Of a stretch of DNA of 64,000 nucleotides, positions 49,506 to 58,461 are shown one piece after another. Origin of the DNA: Streptomyces caelestis (GTDB taxonomy: Bacteria > Actinomycetota > Actinomycetes > Streptomycetales > Streptomycetaceae); NCBI RefSeq assembly GCF_001279005.1, contig NZ_LGCN01000188.1, positions 32,425 to 96,424 of the forward strand, written 5' to 3'. A model generated the notes under the pieces. It worked only from the letters and a program-made list of their open reading frames with translations. It did not search any database and was not told the DNA's origin. The first letter of the stretch is position 1. Each line of letters starts with the position of its first letter. The position numbers and the translations under genes are program-made.

Positions 49506-50810
49506 ATGACTGGCGAGGAACCCCGGACGCGCACGTCCACGACCGTACGCACACCGGCCGCGTCCGAGGTCCGGAGTGTCCGCCGGGCCGGCGCCGCACG
49601 CGCGTGGCGGACGCGACTGCTCGTCGTCGGCATCGTGCTGGCCGCGTTCAACCTCCGCCCCGCCATCACCAGCCTGGGCGCGCTGCTGGAGGAGGTCCGC
49701 GACGGGCTCGGCATGAGCGGGAGCGTCGCCGGACTGCTCACCTCCGTGCCCCCGCTGTGCTTCGCCGTCTTCGGCGTCACCGCGCCGCGGCTGGCCCGCC
49801 GGTTCGGCGCGGGCGCGGTGGTCTGCGCCGGCATGGCCGCCATCGGCGCCGGCCTGCTGATACGCCCGTACGTGGGCGGCACGGCGGCGTTCCTGGCCAC
49901 CAGCGCGCTGGCGCTGATGGGCATCGCCGTCAGCAACGTCCTGATGCCGGTCATCGTCAAGCGCCGGTTCCCCGACCGGGTCGGCTCCATGACCGGCCTG
50001 TACTCCATGGCCCTCGCCCTGGGCACCGCCACGGCGGCGGCCGTGACCGTGCCGCTGACCGACGCGCTGGGCGGGAACTGGCGGTCGGGCCTCGCCGTGT
50101 GGGCGGCCCTGGCGGCAGCCGCCGTACTGCCGTGGCTCCCCTTCGTGCGGGAGCGGGAGCGGGAGCAGGACGGGGCGCGGGGCGCCCGGAACGAGCGGGC
50201 CGCCTCCGCCGAGGCGCCCGTGCTGCGCGTCACCCGCAGCCGCACCGCCTGGGCGCTGGCCGTCTTCTTCGGGCTCCAGGCCACCGCCGCCTACATCACC
50301 ATGGGCTGGATGGCGCAGATCTTCCGGGACGCGGGCGTCCCCGCCGGCCGGGCCGGGCTGCTCCTCGCGGTCACCATGGTGATGGGCGTGCCGCTGGCCT
50401 TCGTCATCCCGCGCCTCGCCACCCGGCTGCCCCACCAGGGCCCGATCGTGCTCGCGCTGGGCGCCAGCGGCCTCGTCGGGTACGCGGGGCTGTACCTCGC
50501 GCCGGCCGCCGGCGCCTGGGCCTGGGCGGTGCTGCTGGGCATCGCGAACTGCGCCTTCCCGCTGGCGCTCACCATGGTCGGGATGCGGGCCAGGACCGGC
50601 GCGGGCGTGGCCCAGCTGTCGGCCTTCGCGCAGAGCACCGGCTACCTGATCTCCATCCCCGGGCCGCTCCTGGTGGGCGTGCTCTACCAGCACAGCGGCG
50701 GCTGGGGACTGCCGATCGCGCTGATGGCCGGCCTGATGATCCCGCAGACGATCATGGGCGTCCTGGCAGGCCGCGACCGCACGGTGGAGGACGAGGCGAC
50801 GACCTCCTGA
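49506..50810 (+). CDS. MFS transporter, CynX/NimT family
   Basis: The ATG at 49506 (MTGEEPRTRT) gives 434 aa; an ATG at 49497 is also possible. There are twelve transmembrane helices with a central charged loop (REREREQDGARG). The N-terminal helix LLVVGIVLAAFNLRPAITSLGALL is the CynX-family signature (NLRP), known from cyanate and nitroimidazole transport-related proteins. The substrate is unknown. It is followed at some distance by the small SGM_5486-type gene, a usual companion in Streptomyces. Confidence 0.9.
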   Translation: MTGEEPRTRTSTTVRTPAASEVRSVRRAGAARAWRTRLLVVGIVLAAFNLRPAITSLGALLEEVRDGLGMSGSVAGLLTSVPPLCFAVFGVTAPRLARRFGAGAVVCAGMAAIGAGLLIRPYVGGTAAFLATSALALMGIAVSNVLMPVIVKRRFPDRVGSMTGLYSMALALGTATAAAVTVPLTDALGGNWRSGLAVWAALAAAAVLPWLPFVREREREQDGARGARNERAASAEAPVLRVTRSRTAWALAVFFGLQATAAYITMGWMAQIFRDAGVPAGRAGLLLAVTMVMGVPLAFVIPRLATRLPHQGPIVLALGASGLVGYAGLYLAPAAGAWAWAVLLGIANCAFPLALTMVGMRARTGAGVAQLSAFAQSTGYLISIPGPLLVGVLYQHSGGWGLPIALMAGLMIPQTIMGVLAGRDRTVEDEATTS

Positions 50811-51179
50811 CGACTCCGGACAGCCCTTGTCCCCGGGGGCGCGGGGTAGTACCCCCAGGGGCGCGGGGAACTGCGCACGGGGGTCTGGGGGCGGAGCCCC
50901 CAGGGACGGGAAGGGAAGGGGCGGCGGGGGCGAAACAAACGAACCCCCCCCACGACCAGGAGCCGCCCCGACCGGCCCAGGCCGGTGCATACGCCCCCAG
51001 CCCCGCCGCACCGCGCGGTCCGGCGGGCGGAGCCGTGTCGCGCCGGAGGACGCAGCCGTCACACCTCACGTGCCAGGCCGGCGCCCCCCGCCCGGCGGGC
51101 AGACCCCCGGCCGGCGGGCCACCCGCGCCACGCGCCCCCCGAAGCCCGCCGCAGGCGAACGAAGTGCGAGACTTGCCGC
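50811..51179. other. Intergenic region with Streptomyces-type GC repeat and hairpin
   Basis: The 369-bp gap carries GGGGGCGCGGGG and GGGGCGCGGGGAACTGCGC, a block I have seen as dispersed copies in Streptomyces genomes, and a short perfect hairpin CTGGGGGC-GGA-GCCCCCAG at 50885-50903 that may end MFS transcription. I see no gene in it. Confidence 0.6.
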
Positions 51180-51296
51180 ATGCCAGTCCTCGACCCGAAC
51201 CCGCAGAACGGCCAGAAGAAGATGCTGCTCGTCTTCGGCGCGTTCTTCGCCATCTTCATCGTCATCGGCGTGATCGCGACCGTCCTCGCCCCGTGA
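51180..51296 (+). CDS. SGM_5486 family transporter-associated small protein
   Basis: This 38-aa protein starts at ATG 51180. MPVLDPNPQNGQKK is followed by a single transmembrane helix (LLVFGAFFAIFIVIGVIATVL). The sequence matches the small family found next to CynX-type MFS transporters in Streptomyces, as I recall it. The function is unknown; it may assist the transporter. Confidence 0.75.
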   Translation: MPVLDPNPQNGQKKMLLVFGAFFAIFIVIGVIATVLAP

Positions 51297-51450
51297 CGGC
51301 CCAGGGTGGTGCAGGCCCCCCTACCCCCTAGGGGGTCAGGCTCAGGGTCAAGTGGGTGGATCACCGGATGGGTTGGGCTCCCGGAAGTCCGTACCTTCGA
51401 GATGTGGCCGCGAACGGCGGACCACGGACCGTACGAAGAGCGGAGTCCCC

Positions 51451-51657
51451 ATGTCGGCGCGCACGCACACCCGGCCCCACCCGGCCCCCCGGGGCGGCGT
51501 CGACACCCGGCTGCCGTGGTGGGCCCTGGCCCTGCCCGTCCTCGCCTTCGTCGCCCTGCTCACCCTGGTCCTCGACCCCTCCGACGCCCACGCGGCCGCC
51601 GGCGAGCCCGCGCTCACCCACCTCGTCGAGCGCGCGCAGCAGCTCATAGCCCGCTGA
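51451..51657 (+). CDS. Small membrane protein, unknown function
   Basis: This 68-aa protein starts at ATG 51451. A basic, Pro/His-rich N-terminus is followed by one transmembrane helix (PWWALALPVLAFVALLTLVL) and a short Ala-rich external segment ending in a helix (LTHLVERAQQLIAR). It could be a signal-anchored or secreted peptide, since VLDPSDAHAAAG could be cleaved. I do not recognise it. It precedes the SixA-like gene by 65 bp. Confidence 0.6.
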   Translation: MSARTHTRPHPAPRGGVDTRLPWWALALPVLAFVALLTLVLDPSDAHAAAGEPALTHLVERAQQLIAR

Positions 51658-51722
51658 AGACCCCCGGAACCGCCGGTCAACTCCCTGCGCCTCATGGCCT
51701 GTTTCATGCGAAGCTGGGTCAC

Positions 51723-52241
51723 ATGAGCGTCGCAGAACCTCGCAGGATCGTCCTTTTCCGGCATGCGAAAGCCGACTGGCCACCGGTCTCCGACCACGAG
51801 CGCCCACTCGCCGAGCGGGGCCGCATGGATGCCGCCGTCGCCGGACGCAAGCTCGCCGACACCGGCATCGCCTTCGACCTGGCCCTGTGCTCCACCGCGG
51901 TCCGGACCCGCGAGACCTGGAAGCTCGCGGTCCACGAGTTCCCGGAGCGACCGAAGACCGTCTACGAGGAGCGGATCTACGACGCCTCGCCCGGCGAGCT
52001 GATCGCCCTGCTCAACGAAACCCCCGACGACGCGCAGAACGTCCTCCTGATCGGCCACAACCCGGGCGTCCAGGGGCTCGCCGACATCCTGGCCGGCACG
52101 GCGGAGGGCGACGCCCGCGAGCGCATGAGCCGGCGCGGCTACCCGGCCGCCGCCTTCGCCGTCCTGTCCTTCAGCGGCTCCTGGAAGTCCCTCGAGCCCG
52201 GCGTCGGCACGCTGGTCGACTACTGGGCGCCCAGCGAGTGA
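51723..52241 (+). CDS. SixA-like histidine phosphatase
   Basis: This 172-aa protein is a single-domain phosphohistidine phosphatase of the RHG superfamily. The catalytic RHAKAD motif is at about residues 13-18, STAVRTRETW holds the second Arg, and the second His lies in LLIGHNPGVQGLA. In E. coli SixA removes phosphate from histidine of phosphorelay or PTS proteins. The target here is unknown. Confidence 0.9.
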   Translation: MSVAEPRRIVLFRHAKADWPPVSDHERPLAERGRMDAAVAGRKLADTGIAFDLALCSTAVRTRETWKLAVHEFPERPKTVYEERIYDASPGELIALLNETPDDAQNVLLIGHNPGVQGLADILAGTAEGDARERMSRRGYPAAAFAVLSFSGSWKSLEPGVGTLVDYWAPSE

Positions 52242-52256
52242 CACCCGGCACGGCAG

Positions 52257-52290
52257 GGGCCCGGCGCCGACCTCCGTCGGCGCCGGGCCC
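52257..52290. terminator. Perfect 15-bp bidirectional terminator between the SixA-like gene and serB
   Basis: The arms GGGCCCGGCGCCGAC and GTCGGCGCCGGGCCC with a 4-nt loop lie between converging stops at 52241 and 52320. Confidence 0.88.
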
Positions 52291-52319
52291 GCCCCTCTCC
52301 GTGCCCCGCTCCGGGCGGC

Positions 52320-53528
52320 TCAGCCCACGTCGAGCGTGTCCGCCGACTCGACCTCTTCACGGGTGACGCCGAGCAGGTACAGGACCGTGTCCAGGAAGGG
52401 GAAGTTCACCGCCGTGTGCGCGGCCTCGCGCACCACCGGCTTGGCGTTGAAGGCGACACCGAGCCCCGCCGCGTTCAGCATGTCGAGATCGTTCGCACCG
52501 TCACCGATCGCCACCGTCTGCGACAGCGGCACCCCCGCCTCGGCGGCGAACCGGCGCAGCAGCCGGGCCTTGCCCGCCCGGTCCACGATCTCGCCGGTGA
52601 CCCTGCCCGTCAGCTTCCCGTCGACGATCTCCAGGGTGTTGGCCTGGGCGAAGTCCAGCCCCAGCCGCTCCTTCAGATCATCCGTGACCTGGGTGAACCC
52701 ACCCGACACCACACCCACTTGGTAGCCGAGGCGCTTCAGCGTACGGATCAGCGTACGGGCCCCCGGCGTCAGCCGCACCTCGCTGCGCACCTTGTCCACC
52801 ACGGAGGCGTCCAGCCCCTCCAGCAGCGCCACGCGCGCGTGCAGCGACTGCTCGAAGTCCAGTTCCCCGCGCATCGCGGCCGCCGTCACCCCGGCGACCT
52901 CGTCCTCGCAGCCGGCGTGCGCGGCGAAGAGCTCGATCACCTCGTCCTGGATGAGCGTGGAGTCCACGTCCATGACGACCAGACGCTGCGCCCGCCGGTA
53001 CAGTCCCGCCCCGACCACGGCCACGTCCACCCCGAGCCGTGCCGCGTCGGTCACCAGTGCGGTGCGCAGCGGTTCCGTCTCCACGCCGGACACCGCGAAC
53101 TCCACGGCCGTCACCGGATACTTGGCGAGCCGGAAGATACGGTCGATGTTGCCGCCGGCCCGGGTGATCCGCGAGGTGATCGCCGCCGTCGCCTCCGCCG
53201 TGAGGGGGTGGCCCAGCACGGTGACCAGGGAGCGGCCGAGCCCGCGCGGACGGTTGTCGCCCATGCCGGAGATGATCTCCGCCTGCATCTTCATCGACTC
53301 CGCCCAGCTGTGGACGGTCGCCCGCAGATCCCCTTCCAGCCCCTCGGGCGGCTCGGTCACGAGCGCGCAGAGCACGATGCGGCCACGGGTGACGACCTGC
53401 TCGATGTCGACCACGTCGACCGAGTAGGCGGCGAGGGTGTCGAAGAGGCCGGCCGTGATGCCCGGCCGGTCCTTGCCGAAGATCTTGACGAGGAGGGTGG
53501 GAACGTCGGTGGTCTGCGATGCGCTCAT
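52320..53528 (-). CDS. serB: Phosphoserine phosphatase SerB with N-terminal ACT domains
   Basis: The ATG at 53528 (MSASQTTDVP) gives 402 aa. Residues about 8-170 hold two ACT-like units (LVKIFGKDRPGITAGLFDTLA; SLVTVLGHPLTAEATAAI). The HAD phosphatase domain has motif I VMDVDSTLIQDE, motif II VVSGGFT, and motif IV AIGDGANDLDML. It makes serine from phosphoserine, the last step of serine synthesis. The two-ACT form is usual in actinobacteria and allows control by serine. Confidence 0.95.
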   Translation of the reverse strand: MSASQTTDVPTLLVKIFGKDRPGITAGLFDTLAAYSVDVVDIEQVVTRGRIVLCALVTEPPEGLEGDLRATVHSWAESMKMQAEIISGMGDNRPRGLGRSLVTVLGHPLTAEATAAITSRITRAGGNIDRIFRLAKYPVTAVEFAVSGVETEPLRTALVTDAARLGVDVAVVGAGLYRRAQRLVVMDVDSTLIQDEVIELFAAHAGCEDEVAGVTAAAMRGELDFEQSLHARVALLEGLDASVVDKVRSEVRLTPGARTLIRTLKRLGYQVGVVSGGFTQVTDDLKERLGLDFAQANTLEIVDGKLTGRVTGEIVDRAGKARLLRRFAAEAGVPLSQTVAIGDGANDLDMLNAAGLGVAFNAKPVVREAAHTAVNFPFLDTVLYLLGVTREEVESADTLDVG

Positions 53529-53622
53529 GGTGTTCCCACCGTATCCGGCACCCAGTGCCCCGCGCCCGCGAGGTCCGCCAGACGGACAACGAACACTGCC
53601 CGTCACCGGGGTGTACCGGAGC

Positions 53623-55596
53623 TTACGCACCGTCCGGTCTCCGGGGCGCCGGGGGAGGGGGCGGTGGCGGCGGAGGAGGCTCGTCCGGCCACAACGCCGA
53701 CCGGCCCCGGCCCCGCGGCCCGGACCCGCGCCGGGGCGGCTCGACCGGCCCGATCACGGTGGGCGCCCCGTGGACGTCGCCGTCCCCCTCGGGCTCCCCG
53801 GACACATGCGGCTCACCGCCCCTCGGCGCGGGCACCGCATCCTCCGGCCCCCACGGCCCCTGCGTCCCGGCTTCCCGCGGCTCGTGCGGTCCTCGCGGCC
53901 CCGCTCCCCACGGTTCCCGCTCCCCGTGCGCTTCCCGCGGTCCTCGCGGCGGCGGCCCCTGCGCCCCCGCTTCCCGTGATCCGCGCCCTTCCCGCACCCC
54001 GTGCGGTGCCCCCGGCGAGCCCCACGGTTCTTCCCGCACCCCTGGCTCCCGAGACCCCCGCGGCTCCCACCCCACCCGCAGGTACGGATTGGTGTCCGGG
54101 CCGGGGGGCCGGTAGGGAACCCCCGGCTCGTACGGTCCGGCGGCCGGCGTCCCGTCCGTGCCGTCGACGTCGCCCACCGCCCGCCACCCACCGCCCGCCT
54201 TCGTGTCACCCCGTGCCAACGGCGCCGCCCGCACCCCCGCCGCCCCGCTCGCCCGGGTCAGCAGCGCTCCCGCGGCGCCCGCACCCGCGCCCCAGACCGC
54301 GCCCAGCAGGAGCGCCGTGCCGGGCCGGCCGCGCAGCTCGACGCCGGCGCCGAACACGTCGAGGCCCAGCACGGACAGCGAGGCGTTCGCCGACACCTCC
54401 GTCAGCCGGACCAGCAGCGGCAGGGCCAGCGCCGTAGCGACACCCAACCGCAGCGCACACCGCCCGGCGAAGCCGGCCGCTGTGCGATCCGCCGCGTCCC
54501 CGACCGGCGTACGCACGCCCGTCAGCACCCCCGCCAGCACCATCAGCAGCGCGGCGGCCACCGCCAGCAGCCACACCCGACCGTCGAACTCCGCCAGCCG
54601 CCCCAGCGTGACGGACCGGTCCGAGCCGGCCCGCAGCAGATCGTCCACGGGATGCGGCAGCACCCCGAGCGGAGCCCCGCTCGCCCGCCCGTCCCACGGC
54701 ACGAACAGGCCGATCGGCACCCCGGTCCACACCCCGTTCGGCGCCCCCAGCAGCGCCGCCCCCGCGATCCGCCGGGGGTGGTCGTCGCCGGTCGCCGCGT
54801 ACCCCGCCGCCGCGAGTCCCGCCGCCACCGCCACCAGCCCCACGGTGACGAGGGCGGACACCGCCGGCCGCACGACACGGTGCACCGCGTCCCAGCCGCG
54901 CGGCAGGGGAGTGCGGCGGGACGCCAGCAGCGCGACGAGCAGGACGCCGGCCGCCCAGCCGAGGCCGCCGAGCAGCGTCGGCACCGTGTCGACGCTGAAC
55001 CCCACCGCCGCCTCCGCGTCGACGAGATCACCCACCCGGTCCGGCAGCAGCCCACCGACATCGCCCAGTCCCGGGATCTCGAGCCCGCCACCGCCCGTCC
55101 CCGGCAGGTCGTCCAGTCCCAGCGAGCCCCCGTCGACGGTGACGACGTCGTGCCCCGCCCAGGCCGACCCGCCCGCCATCGCCCCGAACAGTCCGACCAC
55201 CGCGCCCGCACGCGCGAGGAGTTCGGCGCCGGAGACCACAACCCCCGCCGCCCGCAGGGACCGCAGGAAGAAGTACGACAGCAGCAGCGCACCCACCAGG
55301 CTCACGCCCAGCGGCGTGACCTCCAGGGCCGTGCCGGCCTTTGCGCCCGGCAGTCCGAAGGCGGGCACGTCACCGGACGGAGTGACCGAACCCCCCGCCC
55401 CCAGGGCCACCACCGCGGCGGTCATCGGGCCCGGTGAACCGGCCGCGTCCGCGTCCAGCAGCCACAGCCCGCACGCCGCCGTCCCCGCCATCCCGATCAG
55501 CGCCCAGCTCACCGCGGCGACCGCGGACATCACCACATCGACCCAGGGCACGCGTCCGTCCCGCCCCGCGGTGCGGACGTTCGTGGCAGTACTCAT
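53623..55596 (-). CDS. Streptophobe family integral membrane protein
   Basis: This 657-aa protein starts at ATG 55596. The first ~470 residues contain about twelve hydrophobic segments (VDVVMSAVAAVSWALIGMAGTAACGL at the start). The last ~185 residues form a disordered Gly/Pro/Glu/Arg-rich tail ending in a poly-Pro run and PAPRRPDGA. The family is specific to Streptomyces-type actinobacteria and of unknown function. It is divergent from the FHA-ABC gene, an arrangement that suggests shared control. The poly-Pro tail could interact with signalling proteins. Confidence 0.8.
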   Translation of the reverse strand: MSTATNVRTAGRDGRVPWVDVVMSAVAAVSWALIGMAGTAACGLWLLDADAAGSPGPMTAAVVALGAGGSVTPSGDVPAFGLPGAKAGTALEVTPLGVSLVGALLLSYFFLRSLRAAGVVVSGAELLARAGAVVGLFGAMAGGSAWAGHDVVTVDGGSLGLDDLPGTGGGGLEIPGLGDVGGLLPDRVGDLVDAEAAVGFSVDTVPTLLGGLGWAAGVLLVALLASRRTPLPRGWDAVHRVVRPAVSALVTVGLVAVAAGLAAAGYAATGDDHPRRIAGAALLGAPNGVWTGVPIGLFVPWDGRASGAPLGVLPHPVDDLLRAGSDRSVTLGRLAEFDGRVWLLAVAAALLMVLAGVLTGVRTPVGDAADRTAAGFAGRCALRLGVATALALPLLVRLTEVSANASLSVLGLDVFGAGVELRGRPGTALLLGAVWGAGAGAAGALLTRASGAAGVRAAPLARGDTKAGGGWRAVGDVDGTDGTPAAGPYEPGVPYRPPGPDTNPYLRVGWEPRGSREPGVREEPWGSPGAPHGVREGRGSREAGAQGPPPRGPREAHGEREPWGAGPRGPHEPREAGTQGPWGPEDAVPAPRGGEPHVSGEPEGDGDVHGAPTVIGPVEPPRRGSGPRGRGRSALWPDEPPPPPPPPPPAPRRPDGA

Positions 55597-55762
55597 GGCA
55601 GACCCCCCGATCCGCGACGCGGTGTGACGGCCGCGCTTGTCCCCCTCGCGTGGTTTACCACTCTCCGGGCCGATTTCAACCCCGTCGGCGAAAGCTGGTG
55701 AACACCTTGGTGCGCGCTCGTGACAAGGCCGACTTTCGGTCAGTGGGCCGAGCCTGAAATAG

Positions 55763-55791
55763 TTCCTCCCGATGTTCGACATCCCTAGACT
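55763..55791 (+). promoter_or_regulatory. Candidate promoter of the FHA-ABC transporter gene
   Basis: TTCCTC and TAGACT are separated by 17 bp, with the -10 element 33 bp before the GTG start. The -10 is close to the vegetative consensus and the -35 is weak. Confidence 0.4.
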
Positions 55792-55824
55792 CCCTGCGAC
55801 GGGGGAAATTCGGGGGACAACTCA

Positions 55825-58371
55825 GTGGGGCATGGAGTGCCGGAACTCGTACTGGAATCAAACGGACGGACCTGGACGCTCGATCCGTCCAGGTCTTACA
55901 CCCTCGGACGTGATCCGCAGGGCGATGTCGTGCTGGACGACGCCAGGGTCTCCTGGCGTCACGCCACGATCAGCTTCAACGGGCGCGGTTGGGTCGTCGA
56001 GGACCACGGCAGCACCAACGGCACGTTCGTGCGGGGGCAGCGGATCCACCACCTGGAGCTCGGCTCCGGCACGGTGCTGAACCTGGGCAACGCCACCGAC
56101 GGCCCGCGCGTGACGCTGTCCGGCGCGGGAGCGGCCGCCGCGGCCCCGGCCGCCGCGTCGCAGGCCCAGCCGCAGCAGCCGTACGCGGCCCAGGGCGCGC
56201 ACCCCGGCTGGTCCCGGCAGGCGCCGCAGCAGCAGCCCCCCGCCCAGCAGCCCGGCTGGCAGCAGCCTCCCGCCCAGCAGCCCGCGCCGCACGTCCCGCA
56301 GCAGCAGGGCGGCCCCGGCAGCGGTGCGGGGGCGCCACCGGTCCACGGCGACCGCAGCCCCACCACGTTCCACCAGTTCTCCCTCGGCCGCGTGATGCGC
56401 ATCGGCCGTGCCCTGGAGAACGACCTGGTCGTCTCCGACCTCCAGGTCTCCCGCCACCATGCCGAGTTCCACTCGACGCCCGACGGTCGCATGGAGATCC
56501 GCGACCTGGGCTCGCACAACGGCACGTACGTCAACGGTCAGCCGATCGCCAAGGGCGGCTCGCAACTGCTCGGCCCCACCGACGTCGTGGGCGTCGGTCA
56601 CTCGACGTTCCGGATCGTCGGCGACCGGCTCGAGGAGTTCGTCGACACCGGTGAGGTGTCCTTCTCCGCCCGCCATCTGACGGTCACCGTCGACGGCGGC
56701 AAGCAGATCCTCAAGGACGTCTCCTTCGGCGTCCCCGAGAAGTCGCTGATCGCGGTCATCGGCCCGTCCGGCTCCGGCAAGTCCACGCTCCTCAAGGCCC
56801 TCACCGGCTACCGCCCCGCCAACCAGGGCGAGGTCCTCTACGACAACCGGAACCTCTACAAGCAGTTCGCCGAGCTGCGTCAGCGCATCGGTCTGGTCCC
56901 GCAGGACGACATCCTGCACAAGGAGCTGACCGTCAAGAAGGCCCTCAAGTACGCGGCCAAGCTCCGCTTCCCCGCCGACACCACGGCGGCCGAGCGCCAG
57001 TCCCGCATCGACGAGGTGCTGCGCGAGCTCAAGCTGGACATCCACAAGGACAAGAAGGTCACGTCCCTGTCCGGCGGCCAGCGCAAGCGCGTCTCCGTCG
57101 CCCTGGAGCTGCTCACCAAGCCGTCGCTGATCTTCCTGGACGAGCCCACCTCCGGTCTCGACCCGGGCATGGACCGCGACGTCATGCAGCTGCTGCGCGG
57201 ACTCGCCGACGACGGCCGCACGGTCCTCGTCGTCACGCACTCGGTGGCCGAGCTGGCGATCTGCGACAAGCTCCTGGTGATGGCGCCCGGCGGCTCCGTC
57301 GCCTACTTCGGCCCGCCCGAGGAGGCGCTGAACTTCTTCGGCTACGACACCTGGGCCGACGTCTTCTCCGCCTTCGAGAACTACCGCGACTACGACTGGG
57401 CGGGCCGCTGGAAGGGCTCGCAGCACTACCAGATGTACGCCGCGGACATCGACGCGGTCGCGCCGCAGTCCGTACCGGTGCCGCCGATGCAGGCGATGCG
57501 GCCGCCGAAGCCGCAGGGCTGGACGTCGCAGTTCGTGACCCTGGTGCGCCGCTACGTCTCGGTGATCGTCTCCGACAAGGGCTTCCTCGCCCTGATGGTG
57601 ATCCTGCCGGCCGTCCTCGGCGCGGTCAGCCTGCTCATCGACGCGGACAAGGGCCTGCTGCCCAACCCGCCCCACCCGCAGACCGGCCGGATCATCCCGA
57701 ACGGCACGGCCACCACGGTCCTGCTGATACTCGCGGTGGGCGCCTGTTTCGCGGGCGCGGCGAACTCCGTGCGCGAGCTGATCAAGGAACGGGTCATCTA
57801 CGAGCGGGAGCGCGCCACCGGCCTGTCCCGCTCGGCGTACCTGATGTCCAAGGTGTTCGTGCTCGGCATGATCACCGTGCTGCAGGGCCTGCTGGTCGGT
57901 GTGATCGGCTTCTCCAGCCGGGAGATCCCGGAGGAGGGCCTGGTCTTCGGCGGCTTCACGCTGCTGGAGCTCTCCGTGCCGATCATGGCGCTCGGCTTCA
58001 CCTCGATGATGTTCGGCCTGATCATCTCCTCGCTGGTGAAGACCGCGGAGAAGACCATGCCGCTGCTGGTGATGTTCGCGATCATCCAGGTCGTCTTCAC
58101 CGGCTGTCTGTTCACCCTGCACGGCTCGATCGGCGTCAACCAGTTCTCGTTCCTGATGCCGTCGCGCTGGGCGGTCGCCGCCTCGGGCGCCACGCTGGAC
58201 TTCAACAGGATCAGCCCGCCGGAGACGGCCGGCGACACCGACCCGCTGTGGGAGCACACGGTCGGCGCCTGGGCGATGGACATGGGCGCGCTGATCGTCC
58301 TCGGTGTGATCTGCGGCTTCTTCGTGGCCCGCTTCCTGCGCCGCCACGAGCCCGAGGTCATGCGCAAGTAA
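55825..58371 (+). CDS. ABC transporter with two N-terminal FHA domains, ATPase and permease in one chain
   Basis: The GTG at 55825 follows GGGGGA; a GTG at 55837 (VPELVLESNGRTW) may match homologues better. The protein is 848 aa. FHA 1 covers about residues 20-95 (YTLGRDPQGDVVLDD, RVSWRHA, GSTNGTFV), then a Gln/Pro/Ala-rich linker, FHA 2 about 190-260 (IGRALENDLVVSD, VSRHHAEF, GSHNGTYVNG), ATPase about 280-500 (Walker A GPSGSGKST, LSGGQ, LDEPTSGLD) and six C-terminal transmembrane helices of the ABCG/ABC-2 type. FHA domains bind phosphothreonine, so Ser/Thr kinases probably control it. The export substrate is unknown. Confidence 0.93.
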   Translation: MGHGVPELVLESNGRTWTLDPSRSYTLGRDPQGDVVLDDARVSWRHATISFNGRGWVVEDHGSTNGTFVRGQRIHHLELGSGTVLNLGNATDGPRVTLSGAGAAAAAPAAASQAQPQQPYAAQGAHPGWSRQAPQQQPPAQQPGWQQPPAQQPAPHVPQQQGGPGSGAGAPPVHGDRSPTTFHQFSLGRVMRIGRALENDLVVSDLQVSRHHAEFHSTPDGRMEIRDLGSHNGTYVNGQPIAKGGSQLLGPTDVVGVGHSTFRIVGDRLEEFVDTGEVSFSARHLTVTVDGGKQILKDVSFGVPEKSLIAVIGPSGSGKSTLLKALTGYRPANQGEVLYDNRNLYKQFAELRQRIGLVPQDDILHKELTVKKALKYAAKLRFPADTTAAERQSRIDEVLRELKLDIHKDKKVTSLSGGQRKRVSVALELLTKPSLIFLDEPTSGLDPGMDRDVMQLLRGLADDGRTVLVVTHSVAELAICDKLLVMAPGGSVAYFGPPEEALNFFGYDTWADVFSAFENYRDYDWAGRWKGSQHYQMYAADIDAVAPQSVPVPPMQAMRPPKPQGWTSQFVTLVRRYVSVIVSDKGFLALMVILPAVLGAVSLLIDADKGLLPNPPHPQTGRIIPNGTATTVLLILAVGACFAGAANSVRELIKERVIYERERATGLSRSAYLMSKVFVLGMITVLQGLLVGVIGFSSREIPEEGLVFGGFTLLELSVPIMALGFTSMMFGLIISSLVKTAEKTMPLLVMFAIIQVVFTGCLFTLHGSIGVNQFSFLMPSRWAVAASGATLDFNRISPPETAGDTDPLWEHTVGAWAMDMGALIVLGVICGFFVARFLRRHEPEVMRK

Positions 58372-58387
58372 CCCGCGCCGTACGGCC

Positions 58388-58427
58388 CCGAAGGGCGGCA
58401 CCCCGTCAGGGGGGTGCCGCCCTTCGG
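58388..58427. terminator. Bidirectional terminator after the FHA-ABC gene
   Basis: The perfect 17-bp arms CCGAAGGGCGGCACCCC and GGGGTGCCGCCCTTCGG with a 6-nt loop lie between converging genes (stops at 58371 and 58462). Confidence 0.88.
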
Positions 58428-58461
58428 CGTCCGTGTTCGCGAGAAGAGGTCCGCGCCGACC

